A DNA stretch of 5,030 nucleotides from Ruminococcaceae bacterium UBA6857 (lineage in GTDB: Bacteria > Bacillota > Clostridia > Oscillospirales > Acutalibacteraceae). The first letter of the stretch is position 1; each line of letters starts with the position of its first letter. A program made the position numbers and the translations under genes. Below, piece after piece: positions 1 through 4,527 of this stretch. The DNA is taken from assembly GCA_002451715.1 (NCBI GenBank), contig DKDD01000232.1, forward strand, positions 1-5,030, read 5' to 3'. The notes below the pieces were generated by a model. It saw nothing but the letters and a program-made list of their open reading frames with translations, was not told where the DNA came from and ran no database searches.

Positions 1-1
1 A

Positions 2-280
2 GCGGCGGTCGCCCTCATCTCTGCGCTCATAACCTGCTTTTTGATTCCGCTTGTTAAAGCGCGCCTTTCGGCGGACAAAAAGGAAAAGCTTGAATTTTGG
101 ATTGAAACCGCAGTTAATGCCGCGGAACAAATTTTCAAAGGCATTCAAAAATCGGGTTCGCAAAAGAAAGACTTTGTTGTTCAGTTTTTGCTTTCAAAGG
201 GTCTTGTTTTTGACGTTGACGAAGTTACTGCGATGATTGAAAGCGAAGTCTATAAACTTTCAAACAAAAAGCAGGCATAA
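2..280 (+). CDS. LLH-type phage-holin-like small membrane protein, 5' end outside the window
   Basis: The reading frame is open from the left edge, so the start codon lies outside the window; 92 residues are visible. The first 18 or so are hydrophobic (AAVALISALITCFLIPLV), forming one membrane segment. A charged stretch (KARLSADKKEKLEFW) follows, then an amphipathic helix (IETAVNAAEQIF) and an acidic C-terminal helix (DVDEVTAMIESEVYKL). This order, with the AVNAAEQIF core and a late IESEV helix, matches my recollection of the Holin_LLH family, whose members are roughly 100-130 residues, so only a few residues are probably missing. Family members are phage lysis proteins that permeabilise the inner membrane, but orphan copies also occur in clostridial genomes. 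A TTG at 41 could be read as a start but would cut the membrane segment, so I reject it. The gene converges on the minus-strand operon, and no other phage gene is visible. Confidence 0.75.
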   Translation, partial: AAVALISALITCFLIPLVKARLSADKKEKLEFWIETAVNAAEQIFKGIQKSGSQKKDFVVQFLLSKGLVFDVDEVTAMIESEVYKLSNKKQA

Positions 281-285
281 ATTTT

Positions 286-322
286 GCCGCAATCGGTTTT
301 TTCCGGTTGCGGCGATTTGTTT
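286..322 (+). terminator. Intrinsic terminator of the holin-like gene
   Basis: An 11-bp stem pairs GCCGCAATCGG (286-296) with CCGGTTGCGGC (303-313) around a six-T loop, with one T-G pair inside. It is followed by GATTTGTTTTTATT. It starts 5 nt after the stop codon. The wobble pair holds only in plus-strand RNA; in minus-strand RNA it becomes an A-C mismatch, and the bases after the stem are AAAATTT. It is therefore a good terminator for the plus-strand gene and a poorer one for the convergent operon. Confidence 0.85.
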
Positions 323-325
323 TTA

Positions 326-808
326 TTAGGCTTCAATAAACTCAATCAGTTTTTCAAGGTTTTCTTCTTTAACACCGTCAAAGCCTTTTTCAAAAAGCTC
401 AAGTGCTTTTTGGTCGTTGGGATCATCGCTTTCTTTAACTTTTGATTTCATCATTCGAAGCATCATGTTCATCATCATTTTATACATGCCTTTGAGCTTT
501 TTGATATTGAACTCGCCGGGAAGATAGAAAAACTCCTCGGTGATTTTATTTTTTCCTTTTGCTTCTTCTTTTGATTTTTCGCTCGGCATCATTCCAACGG
601 CAACAACGGCTTTGATATTACCGAACTTTTCTCTTGCCTGAGAAAGTCCCTGGATATCACCTGCCATCACCCAGCCGAAATATATAACTTCATTGTCGGT
701 GCTTTCTGCATTTGAAAGTTCAAAAGCGGGAATCCCTGTTTTTTCCGAAAGCATTTTGGCATATCGTTCGGTTGAACCTGCGTTCGAAGTATAGACAATT
801 ATTTTCAT
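326..808 (-). CDS. Flavodoxin-fold protein with a methionine-rich segment
   Basis: 160 residues, a normal length for a short-chain flavodoxin domain. The N-terminus MKIIVYTSNAGSTERYAKML is a beta strand followed by a phosphate-binding loop (T7-S-N-A-G-S-T13) of the kind that holds the FMN phosphate. VIYFGWVMAG (41-50) and AVVAVGMMP (67-75) fit the next core strands and FMN-contacting loops. FFYLPGEFNIKKLKGMYK (93-110) resembles the flavodoxin-domain group related to HemG-like proteins. Residues 108-120 are extraordinarily Met-rich, with 8 Met in 13 residues and several Lys/Arg nearby. There is no cysteine, signal peptide or membrane helix, so it is probably a soluble cytoplasmic FMN electron carrier or quinone/flavin reductase; the partner is unknown. 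The start has GGAGGA at 815-820 and overlaps the previous stop by ATGA (805-808), so translation is probably coupled to the membrane protein. Fold assignment is firm; exact role is not. Confidence 0.83.
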   Translation of the reverse strand: MKIIVYTSNAGSTERYAKMLSEKTGIPAFELSNAESTDNEVIYFGWVMAGDIQGLSQAREKFGNIKAVVAVGMMPSEKSKEEAKGKNKITEEFFYLPGEFNIKKLKGMYKMMMNMMLRMMKSKVKESDDPNDQKALELFEKGFDGVKEENLEKLIEFIEA

Positions 809-1368
809 ACGTTTTCCTCCGTTGGTTCAGAATTTTTTTCGTCCTTTTTCATATTCGGCGAAACAAGCGCAAAAGCAAGCAAACCCGCTGCAAGAAAAAG
901 CCAGCCGGTTCTATCGGTTTGAACAATGCTGAAAAGTTCCGGCGAAGTGACGGTGACTTTTGCGGTGTTTGAAAGTACAAACGGAATCACCGCAAGCAAA
1001 AACGAAGTTGTTGCGCCTGAAACCGCAATCTGCTTTGAACCGGGGAAAAAGAGTTTTCCTTCCTTTTCGCCGCGCTTAAAAAAGATATTTGCCTTTGCCG
1101 AAAGGCAGAACATGAGAAGTACTGCGGCAAGCCGCGGAAAAATCAAAAGCCAAAGGTCGCGCGAAGTAACCGGCGTTTCGCCCTCCTGCAAAACGTCAAT
1201 GAAAAAGCCGAGAAGTCCGCCGGCTTCAACGGTCAGGTTCTCTTTCAAAAAAATCATCGGCACAAAAACAACACCTGCAAGAACAAACATTGCGGCGCAT
1301 ACAATTGCCGAAACGGCAGAGAGCCATTTGAAAGCTTTGAAAACCTTTTTTGTTTTTTCTTCGTTCAT
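805..1368 (-). CDS. Unrecognised membrane protein with about four transmembrane segments
   Basis: 187 residues; I do not recognise the family. Hydrophobic stretches lie at about 15-40, 72-92, 112-132 and 154-170. The N-terminal tail (NEEKTKKVFKAFK), the loop between segments 2 and 3 (FKRGEKEGKLFFPGSK) and the C-terminal tail (NMKKDEKN) are rich in lysine, so the positive-inside rule places all three in the cytoplasm, consistent with four helices. There is no signal peptidase site, heme or metal motif, or enzyme signature. The long outside loop (about 41-71) contains a moderately hydrophobic helix (GGLLGFFIDVL) that may lie in the membrane surface. GGAG at 1379-1382 precedes the ATG by 10 nt. 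The gene begins 4 nt after the pseudouridine synthase stop and ends in an ATGA overlap with the flavodoxin gene. That spacing suggests a membrane partner for the flavodoxin, but this is inference only. Confidence 0.8.
   Translation of the reverse strand: MNEEKTKKVFKAFKWLSAVSAIVCAAMFVLAGVVFVPMIFLKENLTVEAGGLLGFFIDVLQEGETPVTSRDLWLLIFPRLAAVLLMFCLSAKANIFFKRGEKEGKLFFPGSKQIAVSGATTSFLLAVIPFVLSNTAKVTVTSPELFSIVQTDRTGWLFLAAGLLAFALVSPNMKKDEKNSEPTEENV
815..820 (-). promoter_or_regulatory. Ribosome binding site of the flavodoxin-fold gene
   Basis: GGAGGA lies 6 nt before the ATG at 808, inside the coding sequence of the upstream membrane protein. It fixes the start and shows that the last gene of the operon can also recruit ribosomes itself, in addition to coupling through the ATGA overlap. 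Confidence 0.8.
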
Positions 1369-1372
1369 ATGT

Positions 1373-2239
1373 TTATGCTCCTTTCAAAAAAGCCTGCATA
1401 TCCTGCGGAAGCGGAGCTTTGCAGGTTATTGTTTTTCCCGTAACGGGCTGAACAAACGTCACCTCGCCGCAATGAAGTGCCTGGTGTGTGATGTCTTCGC
1501 GCTCTTTTCCATACATTCGGTCGCCCAAAAGAGGTGCGCCCAGGAAGGCAAAATGAACCCTTATCTGATGCGTTCGCCCGGTTTCAAGATTGATTTTTAA
1601 AAGCGAAAGCTCTTCGCCCGTTTCAATCGCTTTCCAATGAGTCACCGCCCTGTCTCCGCGGTCGTCCGCCGTGCGATAGGTTTTCATCGGGTCGGGACGG
1701 AAAATCGGTTTGTCGATCGTTCCGCTCCCCTCAAACTTTCCGGTTGCAAGCGCATAATATGTTTTTTGAATGTTGCCCGAAAGGCGCGACGCGGCGTGAC
1801 TGTTGAGCGCGCAGACAACAAGTCCGCTTGTTCCCTTGTCGAGCCGTCCGACGGCGCGGAACGAACACCGTTTTCCTTTTTGTGCAAGATAGCCGCAAAC
1901 GCTGTTTGCAAGCGTATCCCCCTGATGATTGTGCGATTCGTGAATCGGCATGTACGGCGGTTTGTTGACAACAAGAACGTCGTCGTCTTCATAGATAACC
2001 TCAGGCATAACTGAACCGGGGACGGCTGTTTTTTCGTCCTCGGGAATGTTCACGGTAACCGTGTCACCCGAATGAAGAAGGTCAACCGTTCTTGCGTGTT
2101 CGCCGTTTATCAAAAGTCCGTTTTCCGTGCGTTTGAGCGAACGGATAAGCTTTGAGGAAAGATGAACAAAGCCTTTCAAAAAGCTGTAAAGCTTCAAAGA
2201 ATCGAAACGCTCGTCAATGGTATATTCAAGCTTTCTCAT
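1373..2239 (-). CDS. RluA-family 23S rRNA/tRNA pseudouridine synthase
   Basis: 288 residues, typical for the RluA/RluD family, which isomerises uridine to pseudouridine in 23S rRNA or tRNA. An S4-like RNA-binding domain occupies about 1-65 (LIRSLKRTENGLLING, then the GDTV turn at 58-61). The catalytic domain begins at about 80 (EVIYEDDDVLVVNKPPYMPIH). The active-site motif GRLDKGTSGL is at 131-140, with Asp134 as the expected nucleophile. KTYYALATGKF (159-169) and LETGRTHQIRVH (218-229) are further family motifs. The residue before the catalytic Arg-Leu-Asp is Gly, where His, Asn, Tyr or Thr is usual. The target uridine cannot be read from sequence; RluD-like is possible, so I give no symbol. 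The start overlaps the pncB stop by ATGA (2236-2239) and I see no good Shine-Dalgarno site, so translation probably depends on coupling to pncB. Confidence 0.95.
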   Translation of the reverse strand: MRKLEYTIDERFDSLKLYSFLKGFVHLSSKLIRSLKRTENGLLINGEHARTVDLLHSGDTVTVNIPEDEKTAVPGSVMPEVIYEDDDVLVVNKPPYMPIHESHNHQGDTLANSVCGYLAQKGKRCSFRAVGRLDKGTSGLVVCALNSHAASRLSGNIQKTYYALATGKFEGSGTIDKPIFRPDPMKTYRTADDRGDRAVTHWKAIETGEELSLLKINLETGRTHQIRVHFAFLGAPLLGDRMYGKEREDITHQALHCGEVTFVQPVTGKTITCKAPLPQDMQAFLKGA

Positions 2240-3693
2240 CTGTCTTTGACCGAGTATTCGTCAAGGAGTTTCTTCTTTTCGTTCCAAAGATTCTGCGAAA
2301 GGTCAACATAATATTTGTGCGGATTTTCAAAACGCTTAACTTCGTCCCAAAGTGTGTTGACTTGTGCGTTGCAGTAATCCTTGATTTCTTTGATATCGGG
2401 GCTGTTATATACTTTTTCGCCGTGGTCAAAAACTTTAACATGAAGCTCTTTTGCGGTGAAGTTATCAAGAACCTTGCGCTTCCATGTGTATGTGGGGTCG
2501 AAAATTTCATACGGCTTGCCCGATTCGATAACTTCGTCAAAAAGGGTCACAACATCGGCAAGAGCTTTTCCTGTTTCGTTGTCATAAAGTCTGTATACCT
2601 TTTTTGCGCATGGAGTTGTGATTTTGGAAACATTTTCGGAAAGTTTGATTCTCGGAACGATTTTTCCGTCTTCTTCAACGGCAACAATTTTATATACACC
2701 GCCGAAAACAGGAGCGGAAGCGGCAGTAATAAGCCTTTCGCCAACACCGAACGAATCAAGCTTTGCACCTTGAATAAGCATATCACGGATTATATTTTCG
2801 TCAAGCGAGTTGCTTGCAACAATTTTGCAATCCGGAAAACCTGCGTCATCAAGCATTTTTCTTGCTTTTTTTGAAAGATAAGTGATATCACCGGAGTCAA
2901 TGCGGATCCCCTGCGGTCTGAAGCCACGCGGAAGAACTTCTCTTTTGAACGCTTCAATCGCGTTCGGAACACCCGATTTAAGAACATTATAGGTGTCGAC
3001 AAGCAGTGTGCATTGATCCGGATACTGCCTTGCATAAGCACAGAAAGCTTCAAGTTCCGAATCAAAAAGCTGAACCCAGCTGTGCGCCATTGTTCCAACT
3101 GCAGTAACGCCGTAGTCGCGTTCGTCAATTGTGCAGGCCGTTGCGTCGCAGCCGCCGATGTATGCCGCTCTTGCGCCGTAGATCGCACCGTCATAACCCT
3201 GCGCTCTTCTTGAGCCGAACTCCATGATTGTGCGGTTGCCGGCGGCGCGCTTAATGCGGTTTGCCTTTGTTGCAATAAGGCTCTGATGATTGATTGTGAG
3301 AAGCACCATTGTTTCAATAAGCTGCGCTTCAATAACGGGTCCGCGAACAGTTACGATCGGCTCGCCCGGAAAAATAACCGTGCCTTCGGGTATTGCCCAA
3401 ACGTCACAGCTGAATTTGAAGGAGGAAAGATAGGAAAGAAAGTCTTCGTTGAAGCCTTTTTTTCTGAGCATCTCGATATCCTTTTGAGTAAAGCGAAGAT
3501 TTTCAAGGTAATCAATAAGCTGACGAAGTCCCGCCATGATTGCAAAACCACCGTCATCGGGAACCTGTCTGAAAAACATGTCGAACCATGTAATCTTGTT
3601 TCCGAGTCCGTTGCAAAAATAACCGTTCGCCATTGAAAGCTCATAAAAATCCGTGAGCATTGTGAGATTTCTCTCTTTAAGCGTGTTGCCCAT
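2236..3693 (-). CDS. pncB: Nicotinate phosphoribosyltransferase
   Basis: 485 residues, full length for the clostridial/Gram-positive form. The enzyme (EC 6.3.4.21) joins nicotinic acid to phosphoribosyl pyrophosphate, helped by ATP hydrolysis, giving nicotinate mononucleotide, the entry step of the Preiss-Handler NAD salvage route in the cytoplasm. Visible signatures in order: LTDFYELSMANGYF (13-26), EFGSRRAQG (158-166), GTMAHSWVQ (200-208, with His204 the residue phosphorylated in the family), LLVDTYN (230-236), GIRIDSGDI (262-270, phosphoribosyl binding), SNSLDE (294-299) and SFGVGERL (314-321). The C-terminal extension (about 390-485) is charged and helical. All key residues appear intact. 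It is the first gene of the operon, with a strong Shine-Dalgarno site (GGGAGGA) 7 nt before the ATG and its own promoter upstream. It overlaps the pseudouridine synthase by 4 nt. Confidence 0.97.
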   Translation of the reverse strand: MGNTLKERNLTMLTDFYELSMANGYFCNGLGNKITWFDMFFRQVPDDGGFAIMAGLRQLIDYLENLRFTQKDIEMLRKKGFNEDFLSYLSSFKFSCDVWAIPEGTVIFPGEPIVTVRGPVIEAQLIETMVLLTINHQSLIATKANRIKRAAGNRTIMEFGSRRAQGYDGAIYGARAAYIGGCDATACTIDERDYGVTAVGTMAHSWVQLFDSELEAFCAYARQYPDQCTLLVDTYNVLKSGVPNAIEAFKREVLPRGFRPQGIRIDSGDITYLSKKARKMLDDAGFPDCKIVASNSLDENIIRDMLIQGAKLDSFGVGERLITAASAPVFGGVYKIVAVEEDGKIVPRIKLSENVSKITTPCAKKVYRLYDNETGKALADVVTLFDEVIESGKPYEIFDPTYTWKRKVLDNFTAKELHVKVFDHGEKVYNSPDIKEIKDYCNAQVNTLWDEVKRFENPHKYYVDLSQNLWNEKKKLLDEYSVKDR

Positions 3694-3700
3694 TTATACT

Positions 3701-3707
3701 TCCTCCC
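3701..3707 (-). promoter_or_regulatory. Strong ribosome binding site of pncB
   Basis: GGGAGGA ends 7 nt before the ATG at 3693. It is the strongest Shine-Dalgarno site in the operon and fixes the pncB start. The following pseudouridine synthase lacks a comparable site, so this one probably sets ribosome loading for both. Confidence 0.85.
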
Positions 3708-3724
3708 AAGATGAAGATAGTTTG

Positions 3725-3747
3725 CGCCGAAAGCATTTTTTTCGGCG
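3725..3747 (-). promoter_or_regulatory. Stem-loop in the pncB leader, near the expected mRNA 5' end
   Basis: CGCCGAAA (3740-3747, read on the minus strand) pairs perfectly over 8 bp with TTTCGGCG (3725-3732) across a 7-nt loop. No T run follows, so it is not a terminator; the Shine-Dalgarno site begins 17 nt further on. With the TATACT -10 (3757-3762) transcription would start near 3750, putting the stem at the very 5' end of the operon mRNA. Such 5' stems often protect mRNA from decay. A protein operator is an alternative reading. Confidence 0.5.
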
Positions 3748-3751
3748 TACA

Positions 3752-3785
3752 TTTATAGTATACTCCATTGTTGCGCCAAATTAAA
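3752..3785 (-). promoter_or_regulatory. Predicted promoter of the pncB operon
   Basis: The minus strand reads TTGGCG (3774-3779), a 16-bp gap, then TATAAA (3752-3757). An overlapping -10, TATACT (3757-3762), has only a weak -35 (TTTAAT, 3780-3785) at 17 bp. Each -10 hexamer matches the consensus at 5 of 6 positions. The overlap leaves the start point uncertain between about 3745 and 3750. No recognisable NAD-responsive operator is visible, although GGCGCAA occurs on both sides of the promoter (3771-3777 and 3722-3728). Confidence 0.55.
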
Positions 3786-3838
3786 GCTTTTTTACCAAAA
3801 AACACCCTGCAAGCGAAAAAATTCTTTCCATTTCACGC

Positions 3839-3908
3839 AAAAAAGCGCGCCCAAAGCACATTTATCAAAAGCAAAACGCTTGTTTTTGATAAACACGCCC
3901 GGGCGCGC
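3839..3908 (-). terminator. Long stem plus T run downstream of the XRE gene, probable terminator
   Basis: In the minus direction GCGCGCCC (3901-3908) pairs with GGGCGCGC (3845-3852). After one unpaired base (3853), pairing continues through a wobble-rich part (3894-3900 with 3854-3860; five G-U and two G-C) into a 10-bp AT-rich stem (3884-3893 with 3861-3870). One mismatch and three more pairs lead to a 5-nt loop. The stem is followed at once by six T (3839-3844). The total is about 28 pairs over 64 nt, much longer than a normal terminator. The wobble pairs exist only in minus-strand RNA. It starts 44 nt after the XRE stop and probably ends that transcript before the pncB promoter. Confidence 0.7.
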
Positions 3909-3952
3909 CAAAGTTTGTTTTTCAGCTGTCAAGCAAGAAAAGAAAACAATTC

Positions 3953-4198
3953 TTATTCTTTGCCAACAAGCCAATTGATTGAAACGCCAAGAACGTCTGC
4001 AATTGCAACAAGTTCATAGTCGTTTACGCTTCTGATCTGGCCTTCAAGCTTTGAAAGACCCGAAGCTGTGAGTTCAACACCCTTAATCTGAAGCTGAGTA
4101 AGAAGATCGATCTGCTTCATGCCAAGTTCTTTTCTCTTAGCTTCAATCTTTGCGCCAACCATGTTGCGCGTTCCAAGTGCCTGTTTTCTGATTCTCAT
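3953..4198 (-). CDS. Small XRE-family (Cro/C1-type) helix-turn-helix regulator
   Basis: 81 residues, a single DNA-binding domain with no effector domain. Helix 1 is about 11-25 (RNMVGAKIEAKRKEL), helix 2 about 28-37 (KQIDLLTQLQ), the recognition helix about 44-53 (TASGLSKLEG), and helices 4-5 are YELVAIADVLGVSINWLVG (61-79), the standard XRE C-terminal pair. It resembles a short regulator type common in clostridial genomes; the regulon is unknown. The frame opens further, to an ATG at 4255, but that ATG has no ribosome site and falls at the predicted transcription start. The ATG at 4198 has AGGGG 10 nt upstream and begins a typical MRIRK N-terminus, so I choose it. A perfect palindrome over its own -10 suggests self-repression. 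It is probably monocistronic, as a long terminator-like stem follows. Confidence 0.85.
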   Translation of the reverse strand: MRIRKQALGTRNMVGAKIEAKRKELGMKQIDLLTQLQIKGVELTASGLSKLEGQIRSVNDYELVAIADVLGVSINWLVGKE

Positions 4199-4208
4199 TA
4201 AAATCACA

Positions 4209-4213
4209 CCCCT
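4209..4213 (-). promoter_or_regulatory. Ribosome binding site that decides the XRE start
   Basis: AGGGG lies 10 nt before the ATG at 4198. It is the only Shine-Dalgarno-like sequence near either candidate start and supports the 81-residue form over a 100-residue form starting at 4255. Confidence 0.6.
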
Positions 4214-4253
4214 AAAAAATTTGACCGGAATAATTCCCTTTAGAATTTCCGTC
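4214..4253 (-). promoter_or_regulatory. Imperfect hairpin and T run in the XRE leader, possible attenuator
   Basis: On the minus strand GACGGAA (4247-4253) pairs with TTCCGGTC (4223-4230) with one bulged base. After AAA come six T (4214-4219), directly before the AGGGG ribosome site. The shape resembles a weak intrinsic terminator inside the 5' leader, but the stem is short and the three A before the T run weaken the case. Confidence 0.3.
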
Positions 4254-4259
4254 ATGGTT

Positions 4260-4278
4260 AAATGTTATCATAACATTT
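4260..4278. promoter_or_regulatory. Perfect 19-bp palindrome over the XRE -10, probable operator
   Basis: AAATGTTATCATAACATTT consists of two 9-bp arms around a central C with no mismatch. It covers the whole -10 and its TG extension, where bound repressor would block RNA polymerase. Cro/C1-type dimers bind palindromes of about this size, so the adjacent XRE protein is the natural candidate. I see no second copy in the window, including at the pncB promoter. Confidence 0.7.
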
Positions 4279-4290
4279 TCTTTTTGTCAA
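4262..4290 (-). promoter_or_regulatory. Promoter of the XRE gene, near consensus with extended -10
   Basis: The minus strand has a perfect TTGACA (4285-4290), a 17-bp spacer and TAACAT (4262-4267) preceded by TGA (4268-4270), an extended -10. The predicted start point is about 4255. The DNA upstream of the -35 is AT-rich (4291-4314), like an UP element. This is the strongest promoter in the window and leaves an untranslated leader of roughly 57 nt. Confidence 0.8.
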
Positions 4291-4470
4291 TTAGATTAAC
4301 AATAATATTTCTAAATTTTCATTCAAATAATGGTGCCGCTATGCAATATTAATCGTTCAATTCGACTAAATTCGTCATATAATTTGAACAATCGTATTAA
4401 TTTATTAACAAATATTGATAAATTCCGCCGAATTTGATTATCGTAAATGCTCTCGATTTTCTTAAATCAC
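4291..4470. other. AT-rich noncoding stretch between the ABC ATPase and the XRE promoter
   Basis: I see no credible gene here on either strand. Part of it (to about 4314) may aid the XRE promoter. Several weak inverted repeats are present: GTTCAA/TTGAAC (4355-4360 with 4384-4389), AATTTAT/ATAAATT (4399-4405 with 4418-4424), and AAATTC/GAATTT around a 4-nt loop (4420-4435). In DNA this AT-rich such repeats can arise by chance. Confidence 0.5.
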
Positions 4471-4511
4471 AAAAACTGTCACAGCGCAAAATCATCCGCC
4501 GCAACAGTTTT
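4471..4511 (-). terminator. Possible terminator of the ABC ATPase gene
   Basis: On the minus strand AAAACTGT (4504-4511) pairs with ACAGTTTT (4472-4479), ending in TTTTT (4471-4475) and then GTGATTT. The 24-nt loop contains GCG/CGC segments that may add inner pairs. It lies 16 nt after the stop at 4528. The stem is AT-rich at its base, so its strength is doubtful. Confidence 0.45.
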
Positions 4512-4527
4512 CAAATCATGTAAAAAA

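Noticed and set aside
41..43. TTG as start codon of the holin-like gene
   Set aside because: The frame is open to the left edge and the hydrophobic residues before it complete a membrane segment, so the true start is outside the window.
926..1600. Plus-strand open frame of 224 codons
   Set aside because: It is antisense to the membrane protein and the pseudouridine synthase, has no ribosome site and no domain, and is explained by the codon pattern of the minus-strand genes.
2152..2874. Plus-strand open frame of 240 codons
   Set aside because: It lies antisense across pncB and the pseudouridine synthase, both with complete conserved motifs. Its translation is compositionally odd, rich in Phe, Asn and Lys, with no recognisable domain.
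3757..3764. AGTATACT palindrome as an operator of the pncB promoter
   Set aside because: It is only 8 bp and is largely the -10 sequence itself, which is self-complementary by nature.
3929..3955. Inverted AAGAA/TTCTT repeats around the XRE stop as a terminator
   Set aside because: The stem would be nearly all A-T pairs with no T run placed correctly. The long GC-clamped stem further on is a much better candidate.
4199..4255. Longer start for the XRE gene, adding 19 N-terminal residues
   Set aside because: The ATG at 4255 has no ribosome site and coincides with the predicted transcription start. The added residues are not typical of the family, and this DNA contains the leader hairpin and ribosome site instead.
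4378..4383. TATAAT on the plus strand as a promoter -10
   Set aside because: There is no -35 match at 16-18 bp, and no plus-strand gene follows it. Chance occurrence is expected in DNA this AT-rich.
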